A stretch of DNA of 64,000 bases from NCBI GenBank assembly GCA_947685225.1, contig CANTUV010000039.1, forward strand, positions 30,372,001 to 30,436,000, read 5' to 3'. The notes below the pieces were generated by a model. It made no database searches and was not told the origin of the DNA. It saw only the letters and a program-made list of their open reading frames with translations. Both the position numbers and the translations under genes were made by a program. Below, in pieces: positions 46,568 to 59,103 of this stretch. The first letter of the stretch is position 1. The number at the start of each line of letters is the position of its first letter. Source of the stretch: Garcia nutans (lineage: Eukaryota > Streptophyta > Magnoliopsida > Malpighiales > Euphorbiaceae).

Positions 46568-47036
46568 CTCTTCTTTAGTTGTAGTTCTTAGAATGGTGCA
46601 ACATAAAGTTTGGCATAAAAAACATCACTATTATGACCTGAAAATACAAAAAAAAAAATGTAAGACAAAATTCTAGTATGAAATTATAATACACTTATTA
46701 GTGATGGTGAAAAAGATTGATTACCAGGTGAACCTACTTGACCAGAAGGATATCATCTTCTTTTGCAGTCATTAGAGTAGAATCCTCCACCTCCTAAATA
46801 AAATGGTTCATTAGGCTCATTCAACCTCATATGGGGCTTACTACCATTAGAATGGTGATCGTCATCTTTCAAATTGGTAATCTTTGGCTATTAAAACATG
46901 GATGATGATTATGCTGAATGTGCCAGTGTTGATTTTGATGTTGATGTTGGTAATAATTAGGATGCTCCTCCTAGTGGTTGAAATGGTTATTATGGTTGTG
47001 GCCATGAAGATGGTAGTCGTCTCTTTGTCATTCCAT
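46568..47036 (-). pseudogene. FCA-like: FCA-like RNA-binding protein pseudogene, first exons
   Basis: FCA is a nuclear RRM protein that controls RNA processing and flowering time. On the minus strand ATG at 47036 starts ME.QRDDYHLHGHNHNNHFN, followed by a His/Asn/Gln-rich stretch, then RLNEPNEPFYLGGGGFYSND and YPSGQVGSPG. A GT donor (46721-46724), a 83-bp intron and an AG acceptor (46638-46640) lead to exon 2 with HNSDVFYAKLYVAP, then RTTTKEE and a GTAAGT donor at 46562-46567. KLYVAP followed by RT(A/T)T is the start of the first RRM in FCA proteins. Several stops (one ME-TGA-Q, one NH-TAG-EE) and at least two frameshifts kill it. No later exons are visible to the left, where copia element 1 begins at 46211. 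This is the only non-transposon relic outside an element. Confidence 0.6.
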
Positions 47037-48009
47037 TATTAAATCAAACATTGTCACAATTTAAAACCCATGACTGTAAATGACCATTTTTTAAAAGAAA
47101 CTACATTTGAGAGAAAATGAATTTAAAATAGTAAAGAAAATTTTGAATCCCAGAAAATCAAAACCTTCTATAAGTATATTCTAATCAAAACCCTAAATCC
47201 AAAAATCAACAAAAATGTTTGCAATCCACTAAGATTGTAGTGGATTGCAATCCTCATCCAAGGCCATAATTGAAAGGAGTATCTGTATTCTTCCACTTCA
47301 CAGTATAAATTGATGAAAAAAAACCCGAATCACAAATTTTACTTGATTCCATTTCTTCAGAAGTAGAAATGAATGATATTGAATCAAAATAATTTTCCAA
47401 AAAACTATTTCTATTAGCATGAAATAAAGTTTTTTTTTTTCTTTTAGAAGATATTTTGTGGCAAACTCAATAGTTTAGAATTTGGTTTTTGAGATAAAAG
47501 AAAAATAAATATTAAATAAAAAATAAAATAAACGAAAAGGTGGAATATCATTTGTTTTGAAAAGTTGATGATGTGGCTACATGAAAAGCACTCTTAATTC
47601 CTCAACTTTTATGCTACAAAATTATTGACTATAGGGGATGGTTTTTGGAGATAAATTTTTTTTTATTATCCTTAACTAATGTTTTCTCTTTATTTTAATT
47701 TTTATGGTTCATAATTAATTACTAATTTAAAATAGGCGACGACTTTAATACAAATTTAAAAAAATTATAATTATATAGGGGACCAATATTTATGTTTTTC
47801 CTAATTTATTTCTCATTCAGAATAGAGGTTGATTTTTTCAAGAATTAAAAATCATCCCTTCCATATTCTATAGTATTTAATATGAGTATTCAATAATTTT
47901 AGTTGTGCCTTTTTAAAAATAATATAACCATATATATGTGAGGTAAAATTAGAAACTTAGGAACTAAAAATTAAATAAAAAAATTAAATAAAAAAGCATA
48001 AATAAGAAC
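47037..48009. other. AT-rich spacer without recognisable gene
   Basis: Nothing supportable apart from the upstream flank of the FCA-like pseudogene and short A/T runs. Confidence 0.5.
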
Positions 48010-48311
48010 TAGGAAGAGCATTATTCCACACCCTCTTTTTTTCTTTTTATTTAGTTAAATTAAATATATTTAATATATATTGTAAATAAAATGAAGAGAG
48101 AAGATAGATAGAGAATGAGAAATTAGAGAAATCTCTTGATTATAATTGTATCTCATGAACCAACTATAATGGGGTATTTATAGTAGTATAAGTAGAACAT
48201 AGATGAGAAGAAAAATTATAATTAAATTCTAATTTGAATAGGATAAAACTAATTATAATCTTAATAGGATAAGATTAATCTAATAAGTAGTCATCCACAT
48301 ATTATTTAACA
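48010..48311 (-). repeat. Copia element 2, 3' LTR (outer boundary approximate)
   Basis: The sense strand starts TGTTAAATAATATGTGG at 48311, directly after the purine-rich CCAAAGAAAAA. It holds TATAAATACCCC (48171-48182) followed by ATGAGATACAATTATAATC. The left limit is not fixed because no second LTR copy is in the window. Confidence 0.6.
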
Positions 48312-48411
48312 TTTTTCTTTGGATGACTGTCTTTTGAATATGTCTTGTTAAAATCTTGCTAAGAAAAATTCAGTGGGATAAAAACTTAGGGAAGGAAAAA
48401 AAGTACAATAT

Positions 48412-49561
48412 TCATAAGTAACTTTTCCTCAAATATACAACTAACGAAGATATATTTTTAACTGAACGCATACCAATGTTGTGTACATGCTTTTTAAAAA
48501 TTGATGTCGGTAATGTCTTTGTGAACAAATCTGCTAGATTATCACTTGAACAAACTTTACAAATATCTACTTTTCCTTCCTTCATGAGTTCATGAGTATA
48601 AAAGAACTTTGATGATATATGTTTAGTTCTATCACCTTTTATGTAGCCTTTCTTGATTTATACAATACATGATGCATTATCTTCATGTAATATTGTTGGT
48701 TGCTTGCTTTCTATAGGTAATCCACTTGCTCTTCTAATATGTTCGATCAAGCTTCTCAACCATACACATTCACGACTAGCTTCATGAATAGCTAATAACT
48801 CTAAATGATTTGATGAAGTAGCAGTGATTGTTTGCTTTACAGATCGCCATGAAATAGTAGTATTATTACATGTGAAGATATAATTTGTTTGGGACCGAGT
48901 TTTATAAGGATCAAAACGATATCCAACATCAACATATCCTACCAATTCAAACTTTATTCTTTTTGGGAAAGACAAACGCATATCGGATGTGCCACATAGG
49001 TAGCGTAGAACATGTTTCACTCCATTTTAGTTTCTTCTAGTAGGAGCTGAACTAAACCTTGCAAGCAAGTTAACTGCAAAAGCAATATCTGATCTTGTAT
49101 TGTTAGCAAGATATAAAAGCGCCCTTATTGCACTGAGATAGGGTACTTCAGGACCAAGAATCTCTTCATTATCTTCTCGAGGGTGAAAAAGATCTTTTTT
49201 ACATCAAGAGAACAAATAACCATTTGAGTGCTTAATGGATAAGATTTATCTATATAAAATTATTTTAAGATTTTTTTCAATATATAATGATTAATGGAGA
49301 AGAATTCCATTTGACAGATACTCAACTTGAAATTTAAGACAAAATTTTATTTTTCCAAGATCCTTCATTTCAAATTCCTTTCTCAAATAGTCTGCAGTAA
49401 TTGATATCTTTTCTGGAGTTCCCACTATATTTAAATAATCAACATAAACTGCAACTATAGCAAATCATGAATTTATCTTTTTTATAAAAACATATGGACA
49501 AAGAGGATTATTTTCATATCCATTATTTACTAAGTATTCACTGAGGTGATTATATCACATT
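48412..49561 (-). pseudogene. Copia element 2, RT end and RNase H (degenerate)
   Basis: Pol ends at a TGA (48412-48414) after FTKTLPTSIFKKHVHNIGMR. 48658-49020 gives VKHVLRYLCGTSDMRLSFPK, DPYKTRSQTNYIF, TISWRSVKQTITATSSNHLE and LHEDNASCIV, the hallmarks of copia RNase H. Upstream, in several frames, are VPYLSAIRALLYLANNTRSD and FEMKDLGKIKFCL from RT. The frame stops at 49562, where element C is inserted, and continues at 59104. Confidence 0.8.
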
Positions 49562-49566
49562 CGCCC
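49562..49566. repeat. Target site duplication of element C, left (CGCCC)
   Basis: CGCCC at 49562-49566 and 59099-59103. Confidence 0.95.
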
Positions 49567-50498
49567 TGTAACATTCCCATACTCTATATAAGTACTATAC
49601 ATATACCTAGTATATATACAATACGTATATAAAGTATAAGAATGTCACTTCTAGTTTCAATTTAAAAACCTTTATCTGAGTTCAAGAAGTATTGCATTAA
49701 TTTAAAGAAACATTTACGAAAAACATTATTCTTATAAATATACAACATAATTAAAATCACAAAATATACGCATCACCTTCTAGTTGGTCTCGAGACACTC
49801 TTACCCTTCTCGTGGCATAACAGCTGGACTTCCAGATCAACTGCATAACCACCTGCACGATTACAAATCCGCGCTAAGCCCGAGAGCTTAGTAGTACAAA
49901 TAAATATTAAAATATATTTTACAAAAGAATCATACCTTATATTTTTAGCATCATGTTTTATTGTTCTCTTACCACGTTTTCCTTTCTCAATGCATTCTTC
50001 ATATGTTCCCCACTAGTCTTATACATTATATACATATTTACATAGAACATTCACAACACGATACTTACCATTTCTATCTCATATACATATACATATACAT
50101 CCTTTTAACAAATCACCATTCAATGACTTATTCAACCCTTTATGAAAACCAATCTCACAAATTCAACATTCATATACATTTTACACATCATACCACATTT
50201 TCATAAACTCATATCTCAACAAAGCTCCTCAATATATCAATACACGTATTACAAAATCATACTTCACAACATCATTTTATTCACAATTCATCAATCATGA
50301 ATCACACTTCCAATAAAGGCAGCCATAGATCTCATTACTCATTTATTTCAACATTTGAATATCACATTGACAACAAAGACAGACTCGAGCCCAAAAGACA
50401 CTAATATGTTATTCAAAGTTCAGAGTTACTTCATTGGTCCATAATCACAATAATCAAGCCCGTAGGCAATATATCTCATATCTCTATCCATGGATAGC

Positions 50499-50775
50499 GT
50501 AACAGACCCAGTCTCTTGGATCATCAACTCGGCTAAACTCGAGGAGATCCTCAACCCGGCTAGACTGTTACTACAATTCACATTTCACATTTTATTAAGT
50601 AACAGACCCAGTCTCTTGGATCTCAATTCATCTCAATTCAAAGAGATCCTCAATCCGACAAGACTGTTACTTTTCATATATTTCGTATCAATAATTCACA
50701 TAGTGTAACAGACCCAGTCTCTTGGACCTCAATTCACTCAAATTGAAGAGATCCTCAACCCGGCAAGACTGTTAC
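50499..50775. repeat. Three tandem GTAACAG...CTGTTAC hairpin units, element C LTR
   Basis: Units at 50499-50571, 50599-50670 and 50705-50775 each start GTAACAGACCCAGTCTCTTG and end in AGACTGTTAC, with GATC(C/T)T-type inner pairing. The other LTR has units at 56949-57021, 57049-57110 and 57145-57215; its middle unit lacks a 10-bp TCTCAATTCA duplication. Confidence 0.9.
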
Positions 50776-51395
50776 ATTTTCACATTTTCTAGGCATGCCA
50801 CCAAATCAAGAACTCTGAAAATTGAATCAACATATTAGACAGAACATAATTGAATCAACATTTTCATTTCATACTCAATTGAATTATCATAGCCAATAAC
50901 AATGGCTTCACATCTCATTTGAGTGATCATAGCCAATCACAATGGCCTCATATCATACCATGTCTCAACTTATATTATAATATTTCATTATTCAATTGTA
51001 CATAATCAATTACTTCATCATATCCTTCACAATATATATATATATATATATCATCATTGCAATTCACAAGATTCACAATGCATAAGACATAACATTGTTC
51101 ATATAGTATCATATGCATCATCATTATCATCAAATCATATTGATCAATTCATCACTCAAGTATACATAATCAATGGCATTGCACATACTTTTTCAATGAT
51201 CATTATATCTTCCACATTTCCTATATCATCATTGATATACACATAACAATTTACATTATTCATAGATTTAGAATCTTCCATATACATTTGGTTGGATCAT
51301 TATTGTTTTAAGTGTGTTTAGATACAAAAGACATTTGAAGATCCAACAATGTATGACTTGTTTAGAATAAATATCATTAGCCAACACATTCAAGG

Positions 51396-51670
51396 GACAC
51401 GGCCAAGCTTGTGGCCGTGTCTCTCAACACCAATTCAGACAGTAGCAAACACGGGCAATGGACACGGCCAAGCCAGTGGCCGTGTCTCTCAACACAAAAA
51501 TCCAGTAGCAGACACGGGCAAGGGACACGGCCGTGTCTCTCAACACAACCTAGGCAGTGGCAAACACGGTCAAGGGACACGGCCAAGCTAGTGGCCGTGT
51601 CTCTCCAAAATCATCCAACATGGCCAAGTTTGCCTTAACTTGGCCGTGTCTCTCATATCTTGGCCGTGTC
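51396..51670. repeat. GACACGGCC hairpin array, element C LTR
   Basis: Hairpins GACACGGCCA-6 nt-TGGCCGTGTC at 51396-51421, 51461-51486 and 51576-51601, the perfect palindrome GACACGGCCGTGTC at 51524-51537, and a longer imperfect copy at about 51618-51649. Units recur every 60-65 bp, joined by TCTCAACAC...AAACACGGGCAA. The 5' LTR has the same array at 57830-58112. Confidence 0.92.
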
Positions 51671-52242
51671 CTTCAATGATTTAAAGACCAAATACTTCAA
51701 AATTCATCCAAGCCCTTTAAAATTCACACCACAACCCTCTTAACCATCATCTTTGTTAATATTTATCAATTTCCTATCACTTTAACATTTATATAACTTC
51801 ATTATATCATCATAATAACCAATATATATATACATCACTATAATCAATTACTCAAAGTACCAAATTCATTTATACTAAACTCTAACTCCACAATTCATCA
51901 TCATCCTCACAAATACCCCAACTTATCATCATCTTCCACACCAACCATATCAAAACTAACTTCAATTAAAAGAAATCAAAACAAGGAGATAAAAACTCAC
52001 ATATATGTAATCAATAAAATCAACTCAAGAAATGAGTACTTACTTGAATAGCTTGCCAAACCTTCAACTCCACTTGCAAATCTCTTGATATCCTTAATCT
52101 TTGGTGTAATTAGAAGCAAAACCACCTTTCTCTCTCTAGCTTCTCTCTCTCCATATCTCTCTCTCTCTCACGAAGAAGAAAAGACGAAGAAGAAGAAGAA
52201 AGAAAGAATGAACTCTCTTCTTCCTCTCGTTCTTATCTCACT

Positions 52243-52245
<3 letters not shown>

Positions 52246-52297
<52 letters not shown>

Positions 52298-52364
52298 TAA
52301 CAATAATAATAATAATAATAAGAATAATAACAATAACAATAATAATAATAATAATAATAATAAT
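52246..52364. repeat. (TAA)n tract at the element C promoter, 3' LTR copy
   Basis: TAA repeats with a few AAC and AAG interruptions, next to the TATA-like motif. The 5' LTR copy (58683-58845) is longer and has more AAC units. Confidence 0.95.
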
Positions 52365-52621
52365 TCCTCCAATAATCTCCACCACATATACTTCCTTTGG
52401 CTTTCTTCTTCTCTTCTTTTTGTCCTTATTATCTTTATTATTATAATTAATTATATATATATATAACTCACTTTTCCTACTCCCAATTTATCTCTCATGT
52501 ATATGTGATGTATATGTATATGTCTTTTATATTGTAGTTATATTTCCCAAATATACATATACCTTAAGTCCAAATACAACAATAACTCCAAAACTTTTAA
52601 GGCATATCTTGGGATATTACA

Positions 52622-55600
52622 ATTCTCTCCCCCTTAAGTAATTTCGTCCTCGAAATTATCCAACATAGTAACAATCCATTTAGAACAAATCACTATTATA
52701 TGAAAATCATCGTATTCTTACATTATGATTTTATCAAGTCACATAACTTCTACTCTCCCCCTTAGAAACAATCATTTTCTCTGAAATTCATAACTCATCA
52801 TTGTATAGGTATATATATATCTTATTACTTTCTCAACAAAACAATTCAGATAACTCATACATATCCAATGAATTTTTATCTTTGTATTAAAGTCAGATTA
52901 TCACTTTATCTCTTTGTAGATATTCTCTTAACTTTAACCTCAAAAGTCATTAATTAATATCCTAGCATTGATTTTTCTGTTCTCACAATCACTTTCAAAA
53001 TAAATATTTACCAAATCTCAATTGATAACAATATCCTGACTTTCTTTAACTTGCTTCTCACTTAATATAAATATTAATATCATATTTTTAAACTTACTTC
53101 ACAGGTCAACAACATTTCCCTTTTTCTCTCCAAATACAATTGATGTAATTCAATTTATTTATGTTCATTCGTAAGCCAGAATATTACATCATACACATAA
53201 CCATTTATATTTATATTCCCAGTACAACTGTACATATTAAATCTCCATATTGACTTGCAACTTCAGCGAAGTCTAGATCAATCGATCTATTTAACACAAT
53301 ATACTAACATTTCAACCTTATTAGATTTCAACCAATAATTAACTTATCGAAATATATCATTGAATTTCACAATATATATGTATATATATAACCTAATTCC
53401 ATTAGGTCAAACTTATATTCAAATTCTAATCTTTTCAAATTCATATATTCAATCAATAAGAACCATGCTTATAAATATAAATTTCATTACTTCAATAATT
53501 ATATCATCATCTCTCATACTTATTCAAAGTTTATCAATATAACTAACAACTATAGCTTCATACACGAACTTTTCCCCAACCAGGTCGATAGTCCAAGTTC
53601 GGTTGCCCAACACAATGGGTCTGTATGGTTCTGCAGGAGGCAGATAAGTCCGTTCATTTATCTTTTCACCATTTATTTCTCATAATCAATCTGGTATTTT
53701 ACCTCCATTATACTTCATTACTAGCATCATTGTCAACAATTATGGTTTTCATCACATCAAAATAGTATGCTCATATATCATCAACTATATTGAATATCTC
53801 ATTATTCAATCATATCATCTAGACAGGCTTCAACCATATCTTTTAACCATGTTTTTAGAAACATAGTTATCAATCTCACCAAAACTGTACCACAGTTATA
53901 TCATCTCAGCTCCAAATCTGAAGATAATAAAACTACCCAACTAATCACACTAATCAAATCATAGTACCATGATATATAAACAATCACATTTGGGGTTTGT
54001 AAATCAATCTTGTTCTTCTATTATTCAATTTCCAACCTTTACAATTTTAATATTATATTATATCACAAAAATTATATATTCATTCTCCAAGCTTTTATTA
54101 CACCAAGAATTAACACATTTTATTTCCATCTTCAAAACAGTTTGCTTTTGTTTATTTGATCATCATTAACCTAACTCATGTTCAAGAATATTATCTTTAA
54201 CATTTTCTACGTCCAACTTTCAATCATATACAAATCTTACACAAGTTTCATTCATTACTCCATTTCCAAACCATCTCCTCTAAAAAATTTCAAATACATA
54301 ACTCTCTTTCCTTACAATTTCTTATTTTACACTTATACATAAAACAGTTCCACACACAGAGTCTTTGAGTTCCAAGATATCTTATGATAGCCTCACTTAG
54401 TTATTGCAATAACAATTTCATTACTCAATATTACCCACATTCATTCTCATTTTCTATTTCATCACATACTCTATTATGCATAAATTAAGATTTAATCCTT
54501 ATTAATTCTACTACTATATGCAATCTCATTTCTAATACCATTAAACATGCAATGGTATAATATAATAAACGTATTATATACACATTCATAGGTCACGTTT
54601 ATATTGTGACTCACTTCCCACCTTTCTTACATATAACCATTACATTCATGTCGAAAAGTTCATTTCACATATCCTCTTTACATATACACATAATTACGCA
54701 ATTTATTAAATTTTTCTTTTGCATATAGTTTATACAAATATAAGATGGATCACTTTCCTTTAACTCTTATCATTCTCATTCTTTTAACATAACTTAAGTT
54801 ATTCATTAACTTTAATAAATATATACACTCTACTTATAATATTATTTCACAAAGAACTTAATCACATTTCCAATGTGATATTTCTCTCACATTTGTTTTT
54901 AAATATCTTTAACATATCTTTCATATTCTTTTTCATCCTTTCCAATCAAATTACTTAAAGTAACTCATTTCCCATTTGATCAATTCCTTTTCTTTTATTT
55001 CAAACCAAATTTTCCTACTATCAATCTCATTCCCCAATTCATAATACTTTCATGTGCACTACTCTATATTTCATATATCTCATGTATTAAATACATTAAA
55101 CTATCAATATTTAAATGATCTTTATCCACATTCCATTAAAACTATAAACTTTCAACTTATTTATCTCATTCTCTTAATATCAACTTTAAATCATCTTATA
55201 TGTGTATACCACAAAGCAACATCCAAAACATATATGTTTTACAATTATTAAGCTCATTCCAAAAATCTAAATGTTACATATTACCACCATTAACATGAGC
55301 TTTCACAATATTCAACCATATCACATTTCTAACATTGAAATCATCATGTTTGTATTTAACAATACAAACAACACCCATATCACTTCGTACTTAACCAACA
55401 TCATCTTTTTTTTTCCTTTAAACACAACCTTAACTTTACATATCCACACCTTAAATTATCACACTTAATCTATACTAATCAACTCATTCAATATTTCACT
55501 GTACTTCTTTCATTTAAATAACATATCTTTTCATATTACCCATCCAACAACATTTCCTCTTTCTAGAAATCCAAACATAAAGTTTATTGGAAAGAGATTC

Positions 55601-56016
55601 AAATAATAGAGGAAAGATTTCATACTTTAATCTAAATTTTGTTTTTAACTCATTCTCAACTTTATTCTTCTAGCCATTTCTTTATATGTCAAACGCATAT
55701 CAATAATCAAACTTTTTACTTATAAATTCCATATCATTTCTTTATATCACAATCACCTCTCAATTATCAACATTTCAAAATTTGTTTTCATATAAAACCT
55801 CATTTACACATTATCATATATCTTATGTAATTCAAATACATCACAAATCACATAATGCCACGTTCGAGACCAACCTAGATGTGAATGCATATGCATGTCT
55901 TACCAATTGCATTTCCAAAATCTTCTTTTCAATTCTTATTTAAACTCTTCAAAAATTTTCTTTTTAATTTCTCTTAGGCCGAGAATCTCGAACCTAAGCT
56001 TTGATACCAAAATAAT
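52622..56016 (-). other. Non-coding interior of element C
   Basis: 3395 bp, very AT-rich, with no ORF above about 70 codons. The only GC-richer island is 53560-53660. The right end (55860-56016) is leader with a CGAGAATCTCGAACC-type stretch next to the primer site. Translation in all frames showed no retroviral domain. Confidence 0.8.
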
Positions 56017-58675
56017 TGTAACATTCCCATACTCTATATAAGTACTATACATATACCTAGTATATATACAATACGTATATAAAGTATAAGAATGTCACTT
56101 CTAGTTTCAATTTAAAAACCTTTATCTGAGTTCAAGAAGTATTGCATTAATTTAAAGAAACATTTACGAAAAACATTATTCTTATAAATATACAACATAA
56201 TTAAAATCACAAAATGTATGCATCACCTTCTAGTTGGTCTCGAGACACTCTTACCCTTCTCGTGGCATAACAGCTGGACTTCCAGATCAACCGCATAACC
56301 ACCTGCGCGATTACAAATCCGCGCTAAGCCCGAGAGCTTAGTAGTACAAATAAATATTAAAATATACTTTACAAAAGAATCATACCTTATATTTTTAGAA
56401 TCATGTTTTATTGTTCTCTTACCATGTTTTCCTTTCTCAATGCATTCTTCATATGTTCCCCACTAGTCTCATACATTATATACATATTTACATAGAACAT
56501 TCACAACACGATACTTACCATTTCTATCTCATATACATATACATATACATCCTTTTAACAAATCACCATTCAATGACTTATTCAACCCTTTATGAAAACC
56601 AATCTCACAAATTCAACATTCATATACATTTTACACATCATACCACATTTTCATAAACTCATATCTCAACAAAGCTCCTCAATATATCAATACACGTATT
56701 ACAAAATCATACTTCACAACATCATTTTATTCACAATTCATCAATCATGAATCACACTTCCAATAAAGGCAGCCATAGATCTCATTACTCATTTATTTCA
56801 ACATTTGAATATCACATTGACAACAAAGACAGACTCGAGCCCAAAAGACACTAATATGTTATTCAAAGTTCAGAGTTACTGCATTGGTCCATAATCACAA
56901 TAATCAAGCCCGTAGGCAATATATCTCATATCTCTATCCATGGATAGCGTAACAGACACAGTCTCTTGGATCATCAACTCGGCTAAACTCGAGAAGATCC
57001 TCAACCCGGCTAGACTGTTACTACAATTCACATTTCACATTTTATTAAGTAACAGACCCAGTCTCTTGGATCTCAATTCAAAGAGATCCTCAATCCGGCA
57101 AGACTGTTACTTTTCATATATTTCGTATCAATAATTCACATAGTGTAACAGACCCAGTCTCTTGGACCTCAATTCACTCAAATTGAAGAGATCCTCAACC
57201 TGGCAAGACTGTTACATTTTCACATTTTCTAGGCATGCCGCCAAATCCAGAACTCTGAAAATTGAATCAACATATTAGACAGAACACAATTGAATCAACA
57301 TTTTCATTTCATACTCAATTGAATTATCATAGCCAATAACAATGGCTTCACATCTCATTTGAGTGATCGTAGCCAATCACAATGGCCTCATATCATACCA
57401 TGTCTCAACTTATATTATAATATTTCATTATTCAATTGTACATAATCAATTACTTCATCATATCCTTCACAATATATATATATATCATCATTGCAATTCA
57501 CAAGATTCACAATGCATAAGACATAACATTGTTCATATAGTATCATATGCATCATCATTATCATCAAATCATATTGATCAATTCATCACTCAAGTATACA
57601 TAATCAATGGCATTGCACATACTTTTTCAATGATCATTATATCTTCCACATTTCCTATATCATCATTGATATACACATAACAATTTACATTATTCATAGA
57701 TTTAGAATCTTCCATATACATTTGGTTGGATCACTATTGTTTTAAGTGTGTTTAGATACAAAAGACATTTGAAGATCCAACAATGTATGACTTGTTTAGA
57801 ATAAATATCATTAGCCAACACATTCAAGGGACACGGCCAAGCTTGTGGCCGTGTCTCTCAACATCAATTCAGACAGTAGCAAACACGGGCAATGGACACG
57901 GCCAAGCCAGTGGCCGTGTCTCTCAGCACAAAAATCCAGTAGCAGACATGGGCAAGGGACACGGCCGTGTCTCTCAACACAACCTAGGCAATGGCAAACA
58001 CGGTCAAGAGACACGGCCAAGCTAGTAGTCGTGTCTCTCCAAAATCATCCAACACGGCCAAGTTTGCCCTAACTTGGCCGTGTCTCTCATATCTTGGTCG
58101 TGTCCTTCAATGATTTAAAGACCAAATACTTCAAAATTCATCCAAGCCCTTTAAAATTCACACCACAACCCTCTTAACCATCATCTTTGTTAATATTTAT
58201 CAATTTCCTATCACTTTAACATTTATATAACTTCATTATATCATCATAATAACCAATATATATATACATCACTATAATCAATTACTCAAAGTACCAAATT
58301 CATTTATACTAAACTCTAACTCCACAATTCATCATCATCCTCACAAATACCCCAACTTATCATCATCTTCCACACCAACCATATCAAAACTAACTTCAAT
58401 TAAAAGAAATCAAAACAAGGAGATAAAAACTCACATATATGTAATCAATAAAATCAACTCAAGAAATGAGTACTTACTTGAATAGCTTGCCAAACCTTCA
58501 ACTCCACTTGCAAATCTCTTGATATCCTTAATCTTTGGTGTAATTAGAAGCAAAACCACCTTTCTCTCTCTAGCTTCTCTCTCTCCATATCTCTCTCTCT
58601 CTCACGAAGAAGAAAAGACGAAGAAGAAGAAGAAAGAAAGAATGAACTCTCTTCTTCCTCTCGTTCTTATCTCAC

Positions 58676-58717
<42 letters not shown>

Positions 58718-58784
58718 TAACAATAATAATAACAATAATAACAATAATAACAATAATAACAATAACAATAACAACAACAACAAC

Positions 58785-58844
<60 letters not shown>

Positions 58845-59098
58845 TCCTCCAATAATCTCCACCACATATACTTCCTTTGACTTTCTTCTTCTCTTCTTTT
58901 TGTCCTTATTATCTTTATTATTATAATTAATTATATATATATAACTCACTTTTCCTACTCCCAATTTATCTCTCATGTATATGTGATGTATATGTATATG
59001 TCTTTTATATTGTAGTTATATTTCCCAAATATACATATACCTTAAGTCCAAATACAACAATAACTCCAAAACTTTTAAGCATATCTTGGGATATTACA
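56017..59098 (-). repeat. Element C 5' LTR
   Basis: Matches 49567-52621. Donor GTAAGTA at 58471-58477, TATA-like motif at about 58672-58685, hairpin arrays at 56949-57215 and 57830-58112. CGCCC follows at 59099. Confidence 0.93.
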
Positions 59099-59103
59099 CG
59101 CCC

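Larger units (their letters stand above)
49567..52621 (-). repeat. Element C 3' LTR
   Basis: Sense strand starts TGTAATATCCC and ends GGGAATGTTACA. In sense order it has a (TAA)n tract (52246-52364), a TATA-like TTATATAAG (52234-52245), a GAAGAAG-rich leader, a splice donor GTAAGTA (52037-52043), a GACACGGCC hairpin array (51396-51670) and a GTAACAG hairpin array (50499-50775). Confidence 0.93.
49567..59098 (-). mobile_element. Element C: non-coding LTR retrotransposon (LARD-like) of Ty3/gypsy origin
   Basis: LTRs of 3055 bp (49567-52621) and 3082 bp (56017-59098) differ at about 30 positions (near 1%) plus microsatellite and 10-bp indels. The TSD is CGCCC. The primer site TGGTATCAAAGC (minus, about 55999-56010) is one base from the initiator tRNA-Met type. 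The polypurine tract AAGGGGGAGAGAAT (minus, 52622-52637) is preceded by AATTTCGAGGACGAAATTAC, the usual end of chromovirus pol. The 3.4-kb interior has no gag, protease, RT or integrase, so C must rely on proteins of a relative. Promoter, donor and hairpins are listed with the LTRs. Confidence 0.93.

Noticed and set aside
49961..50206. 81-codon ORF repeated identically at 56411-56656
   Set aside because: Identity comes from LTR duplication; the composition is low complexity (Ile, Tyr, His) and antisense to the element.
51349..51638. Overlapping ORFs of 69-80 codons on both strands (again at 57783-58072)
   Set aside because: They translate the GACACGGCC hairpin repeats; every frame of the array is open by chance, and the peptides are repeat artefacts.
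51396..51670. Regular 60-65-bp spacing of palindromes, superficially like a CRISPR array
   Set aside because: This is a plant LTR retrotransposon. Spacers are themselves repeated, and there are no cas genes.
58519..58976. Poly-isoleucine and poly-leucine ORFs
   Set aside because: They are the (TAA)n microsatellite and its complement, with no coding meaning.
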